From Chitinophaga sp. Ak27 (GTDB lineage Bacteria > Bacteroidota > Bacteroidia > Chitinophagales > Chitinophagaceae): a DNA stretch of 64,000 nucleotides. The notes beneath the pieces were generated by a model that made no database searches, was not told the origin of the DNA, and worked only from the letters and a program-made list of their open reading frames with translations. Position 1 is the first letter of the stretch, and each line of letters begins with the position of its first letter. The stretch is taken from assembly GCF_012726295.1 (NCBI RefSeq), contig NZ_JABAOB010000006.1, positions 186,001-250,000 of the forward strand, in the 5' to 3' direction. Positions 34,818-43,113 of this stretch are shown piece by piece. A program made the translations under genes and the position numbers.

Positions 34818-35045
34818 GTTACTGAATTTTTGGTAGTTCTGTAATTTACTGAAAAAAGCATAAAGCTGCGTGGGTTTTGATCTGGTTTAGCTAAACACGC
34901 TGATGCTGTTTTTTCACTGAATTTAAACCAATTCGCCTACTGAAACCTGCATTGGTTTATTTTTAACAAAAAATAAACTGGCAGAAAGTCAATCAGTGGC
35001 TAACTTTCTCCTTTGCGCTTTATTCACTATCATTGTCCCCCTTTT

Positions 35046-35846
35046 ATGTCTGATTTTTATCTCTCATATTTGAAAAGCCAGTTTCACGGTACCTGTGAGG
35101 GTACGGGAGGAGCGTTATTGATATGCTTACATGGCTTTGGGGAAAGCGCCGCACACTTTCAGCCGCTCACAGCTACGCTGGGACAGCGTTTTACTATCGT
35201 AGCGCTGGACATGCCACTGCACGGCAGCACGGTGTGGCGCGAAGAGAGAGCTTTCGAAAAGGAAGACCTGGTAGCCATTGTGCTTATGGTATTGCAACAA
35301 CAGGGAAAAGACAGGTTTTCCCTGATAGGATATAGTATGGGTGGCCGGCTATCACTTTGCCTGGTAGAAAAGATGGCGGCCAGGATAGATTACCTGGTAT
35401 TAGCTGCTGCAGACGGTTTGCGAAACAATCCATGGCATATGTTTGTTACACAAACCGGTGTAGGCAACCGGATATTCAAATATAATACCTACCATCCCCG
35501 TTTATTCTTTATGCTGCTGTATACCTGGCGTAAATTGGGTCTGCTGAATCAGAGTGTATATAAGTTTGCATTGCACCGGATGAATGAACAATCGAAAAGA
35601 GCATTGGTATACAATGTATGGACCAACTTACGGCATATGATGCCGGACAAAAAGAAGTGTAAACAATTATTATCTCAATATAACGTTTTAACGCTGTTGA
35701 TCTTCGGAAAATATGATCGCGTTATTCCTCCTGTATTGGGTACCCGCTTTGCGGATGGTTCATTTCCCTCTAAAATATTGGTATTAGACAAAGGGCATCA
35801 GCTGATATCCGCGCAGCTGGGCCTTATCATCAATGAAAATCTTTAA
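35046..35846 (+). CDS. alpha/beta hydrolase
   Basis: This 266-aa hydrolase has the oxyanion loop ICLHGFGESAAHF (about 26-38), nucleophile GYSMGG (Ser97), acid in FGKYDRVIPP (about 224) and His in DKGHQLI (about 252). The start is ATG 35046 (MSDFYLS); an upstream extension begins at TTG. Substrate unknown. It is 5 bp from the GT2 gene and probably in one operon with it and the ABC permease. Confidence 0.85.
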   Translation: MSDFYLSYLKSQFHGTCEGTGGALLICLHGFGESAAHFQPLTATLGQRFTIVALDMPLHGSTVWREERAFEKEDLVAIVLMVLQQQGKDRFSLIGYSMGGRLSLCLVEKMAARIDYLVLAAADGLRNNPWHMFVTQTGVGNRIFKYNTYHPRLFFMLLYTWRKLGLLNQSVYKFALHRMNEQSKRALVYNVWTNLRHMMPDKKKCKQLLSQYNVLTLLIFGKYDRVIPPVLGTRFADGSFPSKILVLDKGHQLISAQLGLIINENL

Positions 35847-35851
35847 CCTGG

Positions 35852-36994
35852 ATGCAGTTTTTTGTAATTATATTGATTGTGCTGTCGCTTGGCTATGGTG
35901 TACTAATGCTGTGGTATAGCCTGGGTTGGAAGCGGTTGAAGAAATTTTCCACTGTAGGGCAAGGGGCCGGCCATACTGCCGTAACGGTTATTATTCCCGC
36001 CCGGAATGAAGCCGCTAACCTACCGGCTTTGCTGGAAGCGCTCCGGCGCCAAACTTATCCAACCACTTTACTGGAGGTGATTATTATCGATGATTTTTCT
36101 ACAGATAATACTGCCGATATTATCCGGCATTTCCCGGCAGATAATATTCACTTGCTGGAACTGAGACAATACCTGGATGAAGAACAGCGATTGAATTCCT
36201 ATAAAAAGAAAGCTATTGAAATCGCCATCGCCAAAGCCAGTGGAGATCTTATTGTTACCACGGATGCTGATTGTGTGATGGGACCGCGCTGGATTGAAAC
36301 GATGGTACAATTCTATGAACATCATCTCCCCAAATTTATAGCGGCACCGGTTAGCTTCTACAAAGAGCATAATTTCTTTAAACGCTTGCAATCGCTCGAT
36401 TTTATGACCATGCAAGGCATTACCGGAGCTGCCGCGCAATTAGCCTCTGGTACTATGTGTAATGGGGCTAACCTGGCCTATGAGAGGAAAACATTTCATG
36501 AAGTGGGCGGTTTCGCCGGAATTGACAACATTGCTTCCGGTGATGATATGTTGCTGATGTACAAGATATACAGTGCTTATCCCGATAGCGTAAGATACCT
36601 GAAAAATGAAGATGCCATTGTACGCACCCTCGCTGTAGATACGTTGAAGGATTTTATGAATCAACGTATCCGTTGGTCGTCCAAAGCCGATAAATACGAA
36701 GACAAACGACTTACCTGGGTATTGTTGCTGGTATACCTGTTTAACCTGGGCCTGTTGATTATGGGAGTGATGGTCTTATTTTTCCCGGTATGGTGGCCCT
36801 GGTTCCTGATCGTGTTATTGTTTAAAATAACGCTCGAGCTGTATTTCCTGTTACCCGTAGCAAAATTTTTCAACAAAACGGAATTGTTACTATGGTTTAT
36901 TCCCGGTCAGGTGTTTCATATTCCTTATATTGTTGTTGCCGGCTGGCTGGGTAAGTTTGGCAGCTATCAGTGGAAAGGCCGCACGGTTAACTAA
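35852..36994 (+). CDS. glycosyltransferase family 2
   Basis: This 380-aa GT-A enzyme has an N-terminal membrane helix (about 2-22), VIIPARNEAANLPALL (about 47-62), IIDDFSTDNT, the DxD equivalent TDADCVMGP and the processive-type motif QRIRWSSK (about 271-278), then two or three C-terminal membrane helices. It makes a beta-linked glycan or glycolipid on the inner face of the membrane; the product is unknown. It follows a hydrolase gene by 5 bp and precedes the OppC-like permease gene by 21 bp. Confidence 0.88.
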   Translation: MQFFVIILIVLSLGYGVLMLWYSLGWKRLKKFSTVGQGAGHTAVTVIIPARNEAANLPALLEALRRQTYPTTLLEVIIIDDFSTDNTADIIRHFPADNIHLLELRQYLDEEQRLNSYKKKAIEIAIAKASGDLIVTTDADCVMGPRWIETMVQFYEHHLPKFIAAPVSFYKEHNFFKRLQSLDFMTMQGITGAAAQLASGTMCNGANLAYERKTFHEVGGFAGIDNIASGDDMLLMYKIYSAYPDSVRYLKNEDAIVRTLAVDTLKDFMNQRIRWSSKADKYEDKRLTWVLLLVYLFNLGLLIMGVMVLFFPVWWPWFLIVLLFKITLELYFLLPVAKFFNKTELLLWFIPGQVFHIPYIVVAGWLGKFGSYQWKGRTVN

Positions 36995-37015
36995 ATACAT
37001 CGTCTTTTATCAAGT

Positions 37016-38134
37016 ATGCAATCTTCCTGGAAACGATTATACCGTAATAAGGGGGCAGTGGCCGGTTTGCTGGTAATTGCCCTGTCGGTGCTCATCAGTG
37101 TGCTGGCTTATGCTTTGGCGCCGGACAACACGCCGGATGCCAATAGAATGATCCTGGAAATAGAGGGGCAACACCCAGGATTCCGGATTACCATGCTGGC
37201 CGTGAAGAAAGATAGGCCGGTGGCCGCAGTACCTTTATGGGAGCGGCTTTTATACGGGCAGGAACCGGATATGACCTGGATTCCGCTGCGTTCCTGGCAA
37301 TTTAAAGACAGCGCGATTGTTATACAACGTTATGTAGATGAATCTACCGGCAGGGAAGAAGTATATCCGCTTACTACTGTACTATACGGCAAACCTGTTG
37401 CTACGGCGTCGTTGGCGGAGTTGCAGCAGGAAGTCCGGAAGACGCGGATTTTTACCGCTACTTATTGGCTGGGTACGGATAAGTTTGGCCGGGATATTTT
37501 AAGCCGGCTGTTGGTGGGTACCCGGGTGAGCCTGGGAGTAGGATGTATTGCCGTGGTTATTTCCCTGAGCATAGGCGTGTTACTGGGCGCTGTAGCCGGT
37601 TATTTTAAGGGCCGTACCGATGATGTGGTGATGTGGCTGGTAAATGTAGTATGGTCGATGCCTACGTTGCTGTTGGTGTTTGCACTTACCCTGGCGTTGG
37701 GCAAGGGCTTCTGGCAGGTATTCATTGCGGTGGGGCTAACGATGTGGGTGGGCGTGGCCCGCATTATCCGCGGACAGGTGCTGGCTATCCGGGAGCTGGA
37801 GTATGTAGAAGCCGCAAGGGCGCTGGGATATAGCCATGTCCGGATCATTGTAAAACACATATTACCTAATATCCTTGGGCCGGTGATGGTAGTAGCAGCA
37901 GGTAACTTTGCAACGGCGATCGTGGTAGAAGCGGGACTTAGCTTCCTGGGCGTGGGCGTACAGCCTCCGCAACCTTCCTGGGGATTGATGATAAAGGAAA
38001 ACTATAACTTTATTATTACCCATAATCCCTTGCTGGCCCTGGCGCCAGGCATTGCTATCATGTTACTGGTACTGGCTTTCAATCTGTTGGGGAACGGTTT
38101 ACGCGATGCTATGGATGTACGAAGTAAAATTTGA
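37016..38134 (+). CDS. ABC transporter permease, OppC/DppC type
   Basis: This 372-aa protein has one N-terminal helix (about 16-37), an extracytoplasmic insert of about 110 residues (40-155) and five helices carrying the BPD_transp_1 domain. The EAA loop is EYVEAARALGYSHVRIIVKH (about 262-281). Partners (binding protein, second permease, ATPases) are absent from the window. OppC-type permeases import peptides, but one alone cannot work, so the partners must be encoded elsewhere. Confidence 0.88.
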   Translation: MQSSWKRLYRNKGAVAGLLVIALSVLISVLAYALAPDNTPDANRMILEIEGQHPGFRITMLAVKKDRPVAAVPLWERLLYGQEPDMTWIPLRSWQFKDSAIVIQRYVDESTGREEVYPLTTVLYGKPVATASLAELQQEVRKTRIFTATYWLGTDKFGRDILSRLLVGTRVSLGVGCIAVVISLSIGVLLGAVAGYFKGRTDDVVMWLVNVVWSMPTLLLVFALTLALGKGFWQVFIAVGLTMWVGVARIIRGQVLAIRELEYVEAARALGYSHVRIIVKHILPNILGPVMVVAAGNFATAIVVEAGLSFLGVGVQPPQPSWGLMIKENYNFIITHNPLLALAPGIAIMLLVLAFNLLGNGLRDAMDVRSKI

Positions 38135-38183
38135 TTTGCATGTAAAAAAAAACTAATTTCAGAGTCCCATATATACTTGAAAT

Positions 38184-38615
38184 ATGCTATTGAAAAACTG
38201 TTTCCCTGTATTATTAGCTTTTGTTGTGCTGACTTTCGTCTCCTGTAAAAAGAAGAAGAGTGATAATCCTGCTCCCAATGTACAGGAGGAAACACTGGCG
38301 TTTACCCTCCCAGACATACAACTGGGCAAGTATAATATGGCGATGGACAGCAGTTATGCCCTGAAAGTAAATGTCACTTCCAAAATGCCGGATGCCGGCA
38401 TAAAGGTGATGTTGAGCGTGGCTACAGAAACCGGTAGCATTCCTTTGTCACAGGATCCGGTGCCGGACACTAAAACGCCGCAATTTACCATCAACCTGCG
38501 TCATTTGAAGCCATTGAAGACTTACGAGGTAACGGTGTGGCTGTCTTCCCTGGGCAACACCGCCAACGTAACTACCCACCAGGTATTTTATATTACCAAT
38601 AAGTCGGATCAATAG
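38184..38615 (+). CDS. putative lipoprotein, unknown function
   Basis: This 143-aa protein has a lipoprotein signal (LLAFVVLTFVSC, lipid-modified Cys at 21) followed by a Lys run (KKKKSD), a common form for Bacteroidota lipoproteins. The rest is beta-strand-rich with a possible fibronectin-like fold (TYEVTVWLSSLGNTANV). I do not recognise a family. Located 49 bp after the permease gene. Confidence 0.7.
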   Translation: MLLKNCFPVLLAFVVLTFVSCKKKKSDNPAPNVQEETLAFTLPDIQLGKYNMAMDSSYALKVNVTSKMPDAGIKVMLSVATETGSIPLSQDPVPDTKTPQFTINLRHLKPLKTYEVTVWLSSLGNTANVTTHQVFYITNKSDQ

Positions 38616-38655
38616 CGGGAATCCCGAAATCCTGCTTCCCGAATCTAAAATTGTG

Positions 38656-38663
38656 TAGGTTTG
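38656..38663 (+). promoter_or_regulatory. -7 element before the GT1 gene
   Basis: TAGGTTTG matches TAnnTTTG, 26 nt before the start codon at 38690. Confidence 0.45.
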
Positions 38664-38689
38664 CATGCTCGCAGACAAAGGATTCGTTT

Positions 38690-39805
38690 ATGCAAATTGC
38701 TGTTAATGCCGCTTGTTTAAGACAGGACATGCCTGCCGATACCGGAAGGGTGGCTGCTGATATCATACTGGCGATGTGCCGGCAACAACCGGGACATCAA
38801 TTCACCTTCTATTTTGATGGGGAGATTCCGCAAGGGTTGTCGCTGCCCGCCAATGTAACCACTGTGATATTGCCCCGTAAAGGCAATAAGTCCTGGCATT
38901 ACTACTGGTGGCTGGAATGGCAGCTGGTGAAGGCTATGAAATCTTCCCGGCCGGATTTTTACCTGGGATTAGACGGAACGCTGCCTTTGCGTAGTAAAGT
39001 CCCCGCCGGCTTGCTGGTCAGGGACCTGTCGTTTCTGAAAGAAGCGGGGCTACAGCCGGAAGTACAGCAGCGGTCGCTCAAAAACAATATGCGCCAATAT
39101 CTCGCACAAGCGAGGTGTGTAGGTGTAGTATCAGCTACTACCAATGAGGAAGTAGTGCGATATGCCCCTGGGGTAACGGACAGACTGGTGACCCTGGATA
39201 TAGGTTTGAGCGATGCCTACCGGCCGCTGGAATGGGAGCAGCGGGAGGCGGTAAAGAAAGAATTTGCCGGAGGAGCAGAGTATTTCCTGGTAACAGGAAG
39301 CGTGCATCCCCGGAATAATATAATGCCTGTGCTAAAAGCATTTTCAGCTTTGAAGAAGCGGCAGCGGAGTAATATAAAATTGGTACTGGCAGGGAGTATT
39401 ACACCGGCCGGCGCAGATATTGCCGCTTCCTTGCAGAGCTATAAATTCCGCCAGGATGTGGTTTGCCTGGAAGCAGCCGATGAGGCTACGCTGGCCCGGC
39501 TAACAGGCGCCGCTTATGCACTCGTATATCCGTCGAGGTTTGAGGGATTGGCTTTACCCATTTATGCGGCACAGCGCTGCGAGGTGCCTGTGATTGCCCT
39601 GGATAGTGCGGCGGCCCGGGAAGCAGGCGGGGATGCGGTATTATATGCTGATCCGGCCAGCCTGGACGATTTGTCCGAAAAAATGAGTCTCTTATACAAA
39701 GATGAGCAGCTGAGGAGCCGGTTGCTCTCAAAAACGCCGCCAGTGAAGCTTTCTTCCGGCTGGGAACAGGCGGCTTTGCAGTGGTGGAAGTGCCTGACCA
39801 GATAG
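38690..39805 (+). CDS. glycosyltransferase family 1/4 (GT-B)
   Basis: This 371-aa protein has a GT-B fold: an N-terminal acceptor domain (MQIAVNAACLRQDMPADTGR) and a C-terminal nucleotide-sugar domain with TGSVHPRNNI (about 210), KLVLAGS and YPSRFEGLALPIYAAQRCEV (about 283-302), the E-x7-E-like motif of the group. Donor and acceptor are unknown. I chose ATG 38690; the -7 box just upstream supports it. gldC follows by 52 bp with its own promoter box. Confidence 0.86.
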   Translation: MQIAVNAACLRQDMPADTGRVAADIILAMCRQQPGHQFTFYFDGEIPQGLSLPANVTTVILPRKGNKSWHYYWWLEWQLVKAMKSSRPDFYLGLDGTLPLRSKVPAGLLVRDLSFLKEAGLQPEVQQRSLKNNMRQYLAQARCVGVVSATTNEEVVRYAPGVTDRLVTLDIGLSDAYRPLEWEQREAVKKEFAGGAEYFLVTGSVHPRNNIMPVLKAFSALKKRQRSNIKLVLAGSITPAGADIAASLQSYKFRQDVVCLEAADEATLARLTGAAYALVYPSRFEGLALPIYAAQRCEVPVIALDSAAAREAGGDAVLYADPASLDDLSEKMSLLYKDEQLRSRLLSKTPPVKLSSGWEQAALQWWKCLTR

Positions 39806-39832
39806 GAGTTTCTCAAAATCACCAAGGATGGC

Positions 39833-39840
39833 TATTTTTG
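39833..39840 (+). promoter_or_regulatory. -7 element upstream of gldC
   Basis: TATTTTTG, 17 nt before the gldC start. Confidence 0.45.
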
Positions 39841-39857
39841 CGCTTTAATTGATAGAC

Positions 39858-40205
39858 ATGAGTACAATATCTACTATAAAGATCCAGGTAGGACTGGACG
39901 ATCAGAAGGTGCCGGAATCAATAGCCTGGAGTGCTACCGACAATAAGGATGATAAATTAATGAAGGCCAAGGGGATGATCGTATCCTTCTGGGACCCGGC
40001 AGAAAGAGCTGCCCTGCGTATAGACTTGTGGACGAAAGATATGATGGTAGATGAAATGGCTGACTTCTTCTTTCAGACAATGATGACCATGGCAGATACC
40101 TATGCAAGGGCTACGCCTTATAAAGATCAGGCCGATGAAATGCGTGCTTTTGCAAAGGATTTCTTTAAGAAATTCCAGGAAAAGCAGGCTGCTGAAGGAC
40201 AATAA
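39858..40205 (+). CDS. gldC: gliding motility protein GldC
   Basis: GldC is a small cytosolic protein needed for full gliding motility in Flavobacterium; its exact biochemical job is unknown. The 115-aa product has the family features VGLDDQKVPESIAWSA, a SFWDPAERAALRIDLWTKDM block (about 43-62), VDEMADFFFQTMMTMADTY (about 65-83) and a charged end. The ATG at 39858 (MSTISTIKIQ) is preferred; the open frame extends three codons to TTG. yqeY and cvpA follow on the same strand. Confidence 0.88.
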   Translation: MSTISTIKIQVGLDDQKVPESIAWSATDNKDDKLMKAKGMIVSFWDPAERAALRIDLWTKDMMVDEMADFFFQTMMTMADTYARATPYKDQADEMRAFAKDFFKKFQEKQAAEGQ

Positions 40206-40223
40206 TCCATTAAACCTAACCAT

Positions 40224-40676
40224 ATGTCATTAGAATTAGATATCAACGCAGGCATTAAGGCTGCGATGCTGGGTAAAAAAGAAGCAGAATTGCGCGCCCT
40301 GCGTGCTATTAAAGCGGCCATCCTGGTGGCTAAAACCGCAGAAGGAGCCAGTGCTGAGTTGACAGAAGCCGATGAAAGCAAATTGCTGCAGAAGCTGGCC
40401 AAGCAAAGAAAGGACTCCCTCGAAATTTTCAGGGCCCAGAACCGCGAAGACCTGGCTGTAAAAGAGCAGGAAGAGCTGGAAGTGATTGAGCGTTTTCTTC
40501 CTAAACAGATGAGCGAGGCCGAATTACGTACGGCCATTACTGATATTATTACCTCCACTGGCGCCAGTTCCCCTGCTGATATGGGAAAAGTAATGGGCGT
40601 TGCTACCAAACAACTGGCCGGTAAAGCCGATGGAAAGGCTATTTCCGCGCTGGTAAAGGAACTGCTGAGCAAGTAG
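40224..40676 (+). CDS. GatB/YqeY domain protein
   Basis: This 150-aa helical protein matches YqeY: SLELDINAGIKAAMLGKKEA at the start, RALRAIKAAIL, LQKLAKQRKDSLEIF, EQEELEVIERFLPKQMSE and MGKVMGVATKQLAGKADGK. The domain is shared with the tail of GatB, the tRNA amidotransferase subunit, where it touches tRNA; the free protein is thought to help amidotransferase-type or tRNA-related functions but this is uncertain. It is 18 bp behind gldC. Confidence 0.9.
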   Translation: MSLELDINAGIKAAMLGKKEAELRALRAIKAAILVAKTAEGASAELTEADESKLLQKLAKQRKDSLEIFRAQNREDLAVKEQEELEVIERFLPKQMSEAELRTAITDIITSTGASSPADMGKVMGVATKQLAGKADGKAISALVKELLSK

Positions 40677-40769
40677 TAGGGCCAGATTTATAAATATTGG
40701 AATTTTTCGCCGGGGGAGTTTTTCTCCCGTCAAAAAATTCCAACATTTGTAAATACCCATATTTCTAAC

Positions 40770-41312
40770 ATGTCTATAGATATTATTTTTGCTATTATCA
40801 TGGTGTTTGCCATTTACCGGGGCTACACGCGTGGGTTAATAGTAGCAGTGTTTTCGTTGGTGGCAGTGATGCTGGGGTTGGCAGCAGCCCTCAAATTATC
40901 GGCTGTTACTGCATTGTATGTACAGCAGCATTGGGATATGCATTCCCGTTGGATACCAGTCATTTGCTTCGTCGGTTTGTTCCTCGGGGTGATACTACTG
41001 GTCCGGTTGGGAGCCGGCATATTGCAGAAGCTGGTGGAAATGGTGATGCTAGGTTGGCTGAATAAATTGGGGGGAATACTATTGTATAGCGTTATATTTA
41101 TAATAATTTATAGTGTAGTGTTGTGGATGGCCAACCAGGTATATTGGTTAAGCCCTGAAACGAAGCTACAGTCGGTAGTATATCCTTATATTGAGAACGT
41201 CGGCCCGTGGGTGTTAGATCATATCGGAGGAGTGATACCGGTTTTTAAGAATATGTTCTCTCAGTTGCAGACATTTTTCGAGCAGGCAGCGCAGCATATT
41301 CAACATGGTTAA
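40770..41312 (+). CDS. CvpA family membrane protein
   Basis: This 180-aa protein has four membrane helices (about 2-22, 27-50, 62-87, 97-120) in the CvpA/colicin V production pattern: IDIIFAIIMVFAIYRGYTRG at the start. CvpA proteins are linked to envelope integrity in other bacteria. The end is amphipathic. It is on the same strand as yqeY, 93 bp later. Confidence 0.8.
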   Translation: MSIDIIFAIIMVFAIYRGYTRGLIVAVFSLVAVMLGLAAALKLSAVTALYVQQHWDMHSRWIPVICFVGLFLGVILLVRLGAGILQKLVEMVMLGWLNKLGGILLYSVIFIIIYSVVLWMANQVYWLSPETKLQSVVYPYIENVGPWVLDHIGGVIPVFKNMFSQLQTFFEQAAQHIQHG

Positions 41313-41382
41313 CTTGTTCCGGGGGTTTTTAGATTAATAAAAAGAATTATTTTAGCGTAAAATTGACTTTCAAGATTTGGCA

Positions 41383-42159
41383 ATGGATTACGAAATCAAA
41401 ACACAGGGTAAGTTTAATTTTATAGAAGAAGGAGAGGGAGAGCCGCTGGTATTATTGCATGGACTTTTTGGTGCTTTGAGCAATTTCTCGCACATGATCG
41501 AATATTTCCGGCAGTATAACAAGGTTGTGATTCCGATGTTACCCCTGTATGATTTAAACATCCTGGAAACATCGGTAGGTGGATTAGCCAAATATGTGCA
41601 CAAGTTTATTGAAGCCAGGGGGTACAAAAATGTGCATCTGCTGGGCAATTCACTGGGAGGCCACGTAGCATTGGTATACCTCCTCAAACATCCTGAAGCA
41701 CCTGTGAAATCGCTGATCCTGACCGGCAGCTCCGGCTTGTTTGAAAACGGCATGGGCGAAACCTATCCTAAACGCGGGGATTATGAATATATCCGCAAAA
41801 AAGCAGAACTTACTTTTTACGATCCGAAAGTCGCTACCAAAGAACTGGTAGATGAAATGTTCGAAATTGTAAATAATCGCCTGAAAGTGATTAAAATTAT
41901 CACCCTGGCAAAATCAGCTATCCGTCACAACCTGGGCGATGAACTGCAGGATATTAAGCAACCAACTTTACTGATCTGGGGTATGAATGATACCGTTACG
42001 CCCCCAATGGTTGGTGAAGAATTTAAAAAACTGATACCTAATTCTGAACTGCAGTTTATCGACAAATGTGGACATGCACCTATGATGGAAGTCCCTGATG
42101 AATTCAACAAAATTTTGCACGCTTTTCTGGAGAAACTGAAGCACCAGCCTGTCAGTTAA
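41383..42159 (+). CDS. alpha/beta hydrolase
   Basis: This 258-aa hydrolase has VLLHGLFGALSNFSH (about 23-37), the nucleophile GNSLGGHVAL (Ser near 92), acid in GMNDTVTPP (about 205) and His in DKCGHAPMMEVP (about 234). It resembles the meta-cleavage hydrolase group in motif wording but the substrate is unknown. ATG 41383 (MDYEIKT) is used; the frame extends two codons to TTG. Confidence 0.86.
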   Translation: MDYEIKTQGKFNFIEEGEGEPLVLLHGLFGALSNFSHMIEYFRQYNKVVIPMLPLYDLNILETSVGGLAKYVHKFIEARGYKNVHLLGNSLGGHVALVYLLKHPEAPVKSLILTGSSGLFENGMGETYPKRGDYEYIRKKAELTFYDPKVATKELVDEMFEIVNNRLKVIKIITLAKSAIRHNLGDELQDIKQPTLLIWGMNDTVTPPMVGEEFKKLIPNSELQFIDKCGHAPMMEVPDEFNKILHAFLEKLKHQPVS

Positions 42160-42275
42160 ACCGGCGCTTTCCTGGCCGCTTCCGACTGTACTGAAATGTG
42201 CAGCGTTTTCGCGTACATGTAATTTCTTTTTCTGTTGGCATATTCTTTACTATTATTGTATAAGAATACACTAAC

Positions 42276-42935
42276 ATGATTGCCAGAGAACTCATATCGT
42301 CAGTACCTGCTCTGCATCCTTCCGATACAGGAGCAAAGGCGCTGCGTCTGATGAATGAATATCATCTGACGCAACTACCTATGGTAGTGGATAGCAAATA
42401 CCTGGCCCTGGTGGAGGAAGACGATATCATGGATATCGAAGACCTGGACGTACCCCTGGAATCTATGGAATACAGTGGTGCCCGCCCGGCTGTCATGGAA
42501 TATGCTCATCTGTTTGAGGCGCTGAAATTATTCTACGACTTTAAATTATCTGCGCTCCCGGTAGTTACCAAGGAAAACGAATACCTGGGTATCATTACCA
42601 AAGATAACCTGGTTAACGCTTTCGCTGCCTACAACGCAGTAAAGGAACCGGGAGGTATCATCGCCTTCGAAGTGGAGCCCCGCGATTTCGCGCTGAGCGA
42701 AATTGCCCGGATCGCCGAATCAAACGATGTCACCCTCCTGAGCGTAAATACCCTCAGCAACCCTGCCACAGGTAAGATGGAAGTGGTGCTGAAAACTAAC
42801 CGGCAGGAATTACAGGGACTGCTGGCTACTTTCGAGCGCTTCAATTATGTAATTAAATACGTTTTTGCGGAAGAGCCGGAAGAAGAACTTCTTAAAAAGA
42901 ACTACGATCTCCTGATGAACTATATCGGGATGTAG
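42276..42935 (+). CDS. CBS domain protein
   Basis: This 219-aa protein has a CBS pair in the first 130 residues (ELISSVPALHPSDTGAKALR, then YLALVEEDDIMDIED and ALPVVTKENEYLGIITKDNL), followed by an ACT-like region (GGIIAFEVEPRDFALSEIAR onward). CBS pairs bind adenosine nucleotides and act as energy or ligand sensors. No partner domain is attached, so it may control another protein. It lies just upstream of the inverted repeat and nadK group. Confidence 0.86.
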   Translation: MIARELISSVPALHPSDTGAKALRLMNEYHLTQLPMVVDSKYLALVEEDDIMDIEDLDVPLESMEYSGARPAVMEYAHLFEALKLFYDFKLSALPVVTKENEYLGIITKDNLVNAFAAYNAVKEPGGIIAFEVEPRDFALSEIARIAESNDVTLLSVNTLSNPATGKMEVVLKTNRQELQGLLATFERFNYVIKYVFAEEPEEELLKKNYDLLMNYIGM

Positions 42936-42942
42936 GAGCGCT

Positions 42943-43055
42943 AAAAGCATAAAGCTAAAAGCAAAAAAGCTATTGTGTAGAATAATCACGGCGAATTTTA
43001 AATATTCGCTAAATTCTTCTACATAATAGCTTTTTTGCTTTCCGCTTTATCCTTT
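42943..43055. repeat. long imperfect inverted repeat, AAGC-rich
   Basis: Arms of 39 nt (42944-42982 and 43017-43055) match at 35 positions; the shared core is AAAGCAAAAAAGCTATT. The centre contains GCGAAT/ATTCGC, which can form an extra hairpin. Arm sequence is closely related to the repeat at 1394-1518. It begins 8 bp after the CBS gene stop and ends 12 bp before a promoter box for the next gene, so it may also act as a terminator. Confidence 0.82.
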
Positions 43056-43066
43056 CGGCTTTTTAT

Positions 43067-43074
43067 TATATTTG
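43067..43074 (+). promoter_or_regulatory. -7 element upstream of the POTRA/barrel gene
   Basis: TATATTTG, 39 nt before the start codon at 43114. Confidence 0.45.
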
Positions 43075-43113
43075 ACTATTGTCAACGCTTTTAAAAATTT
43101 TTACAGGACCTAC

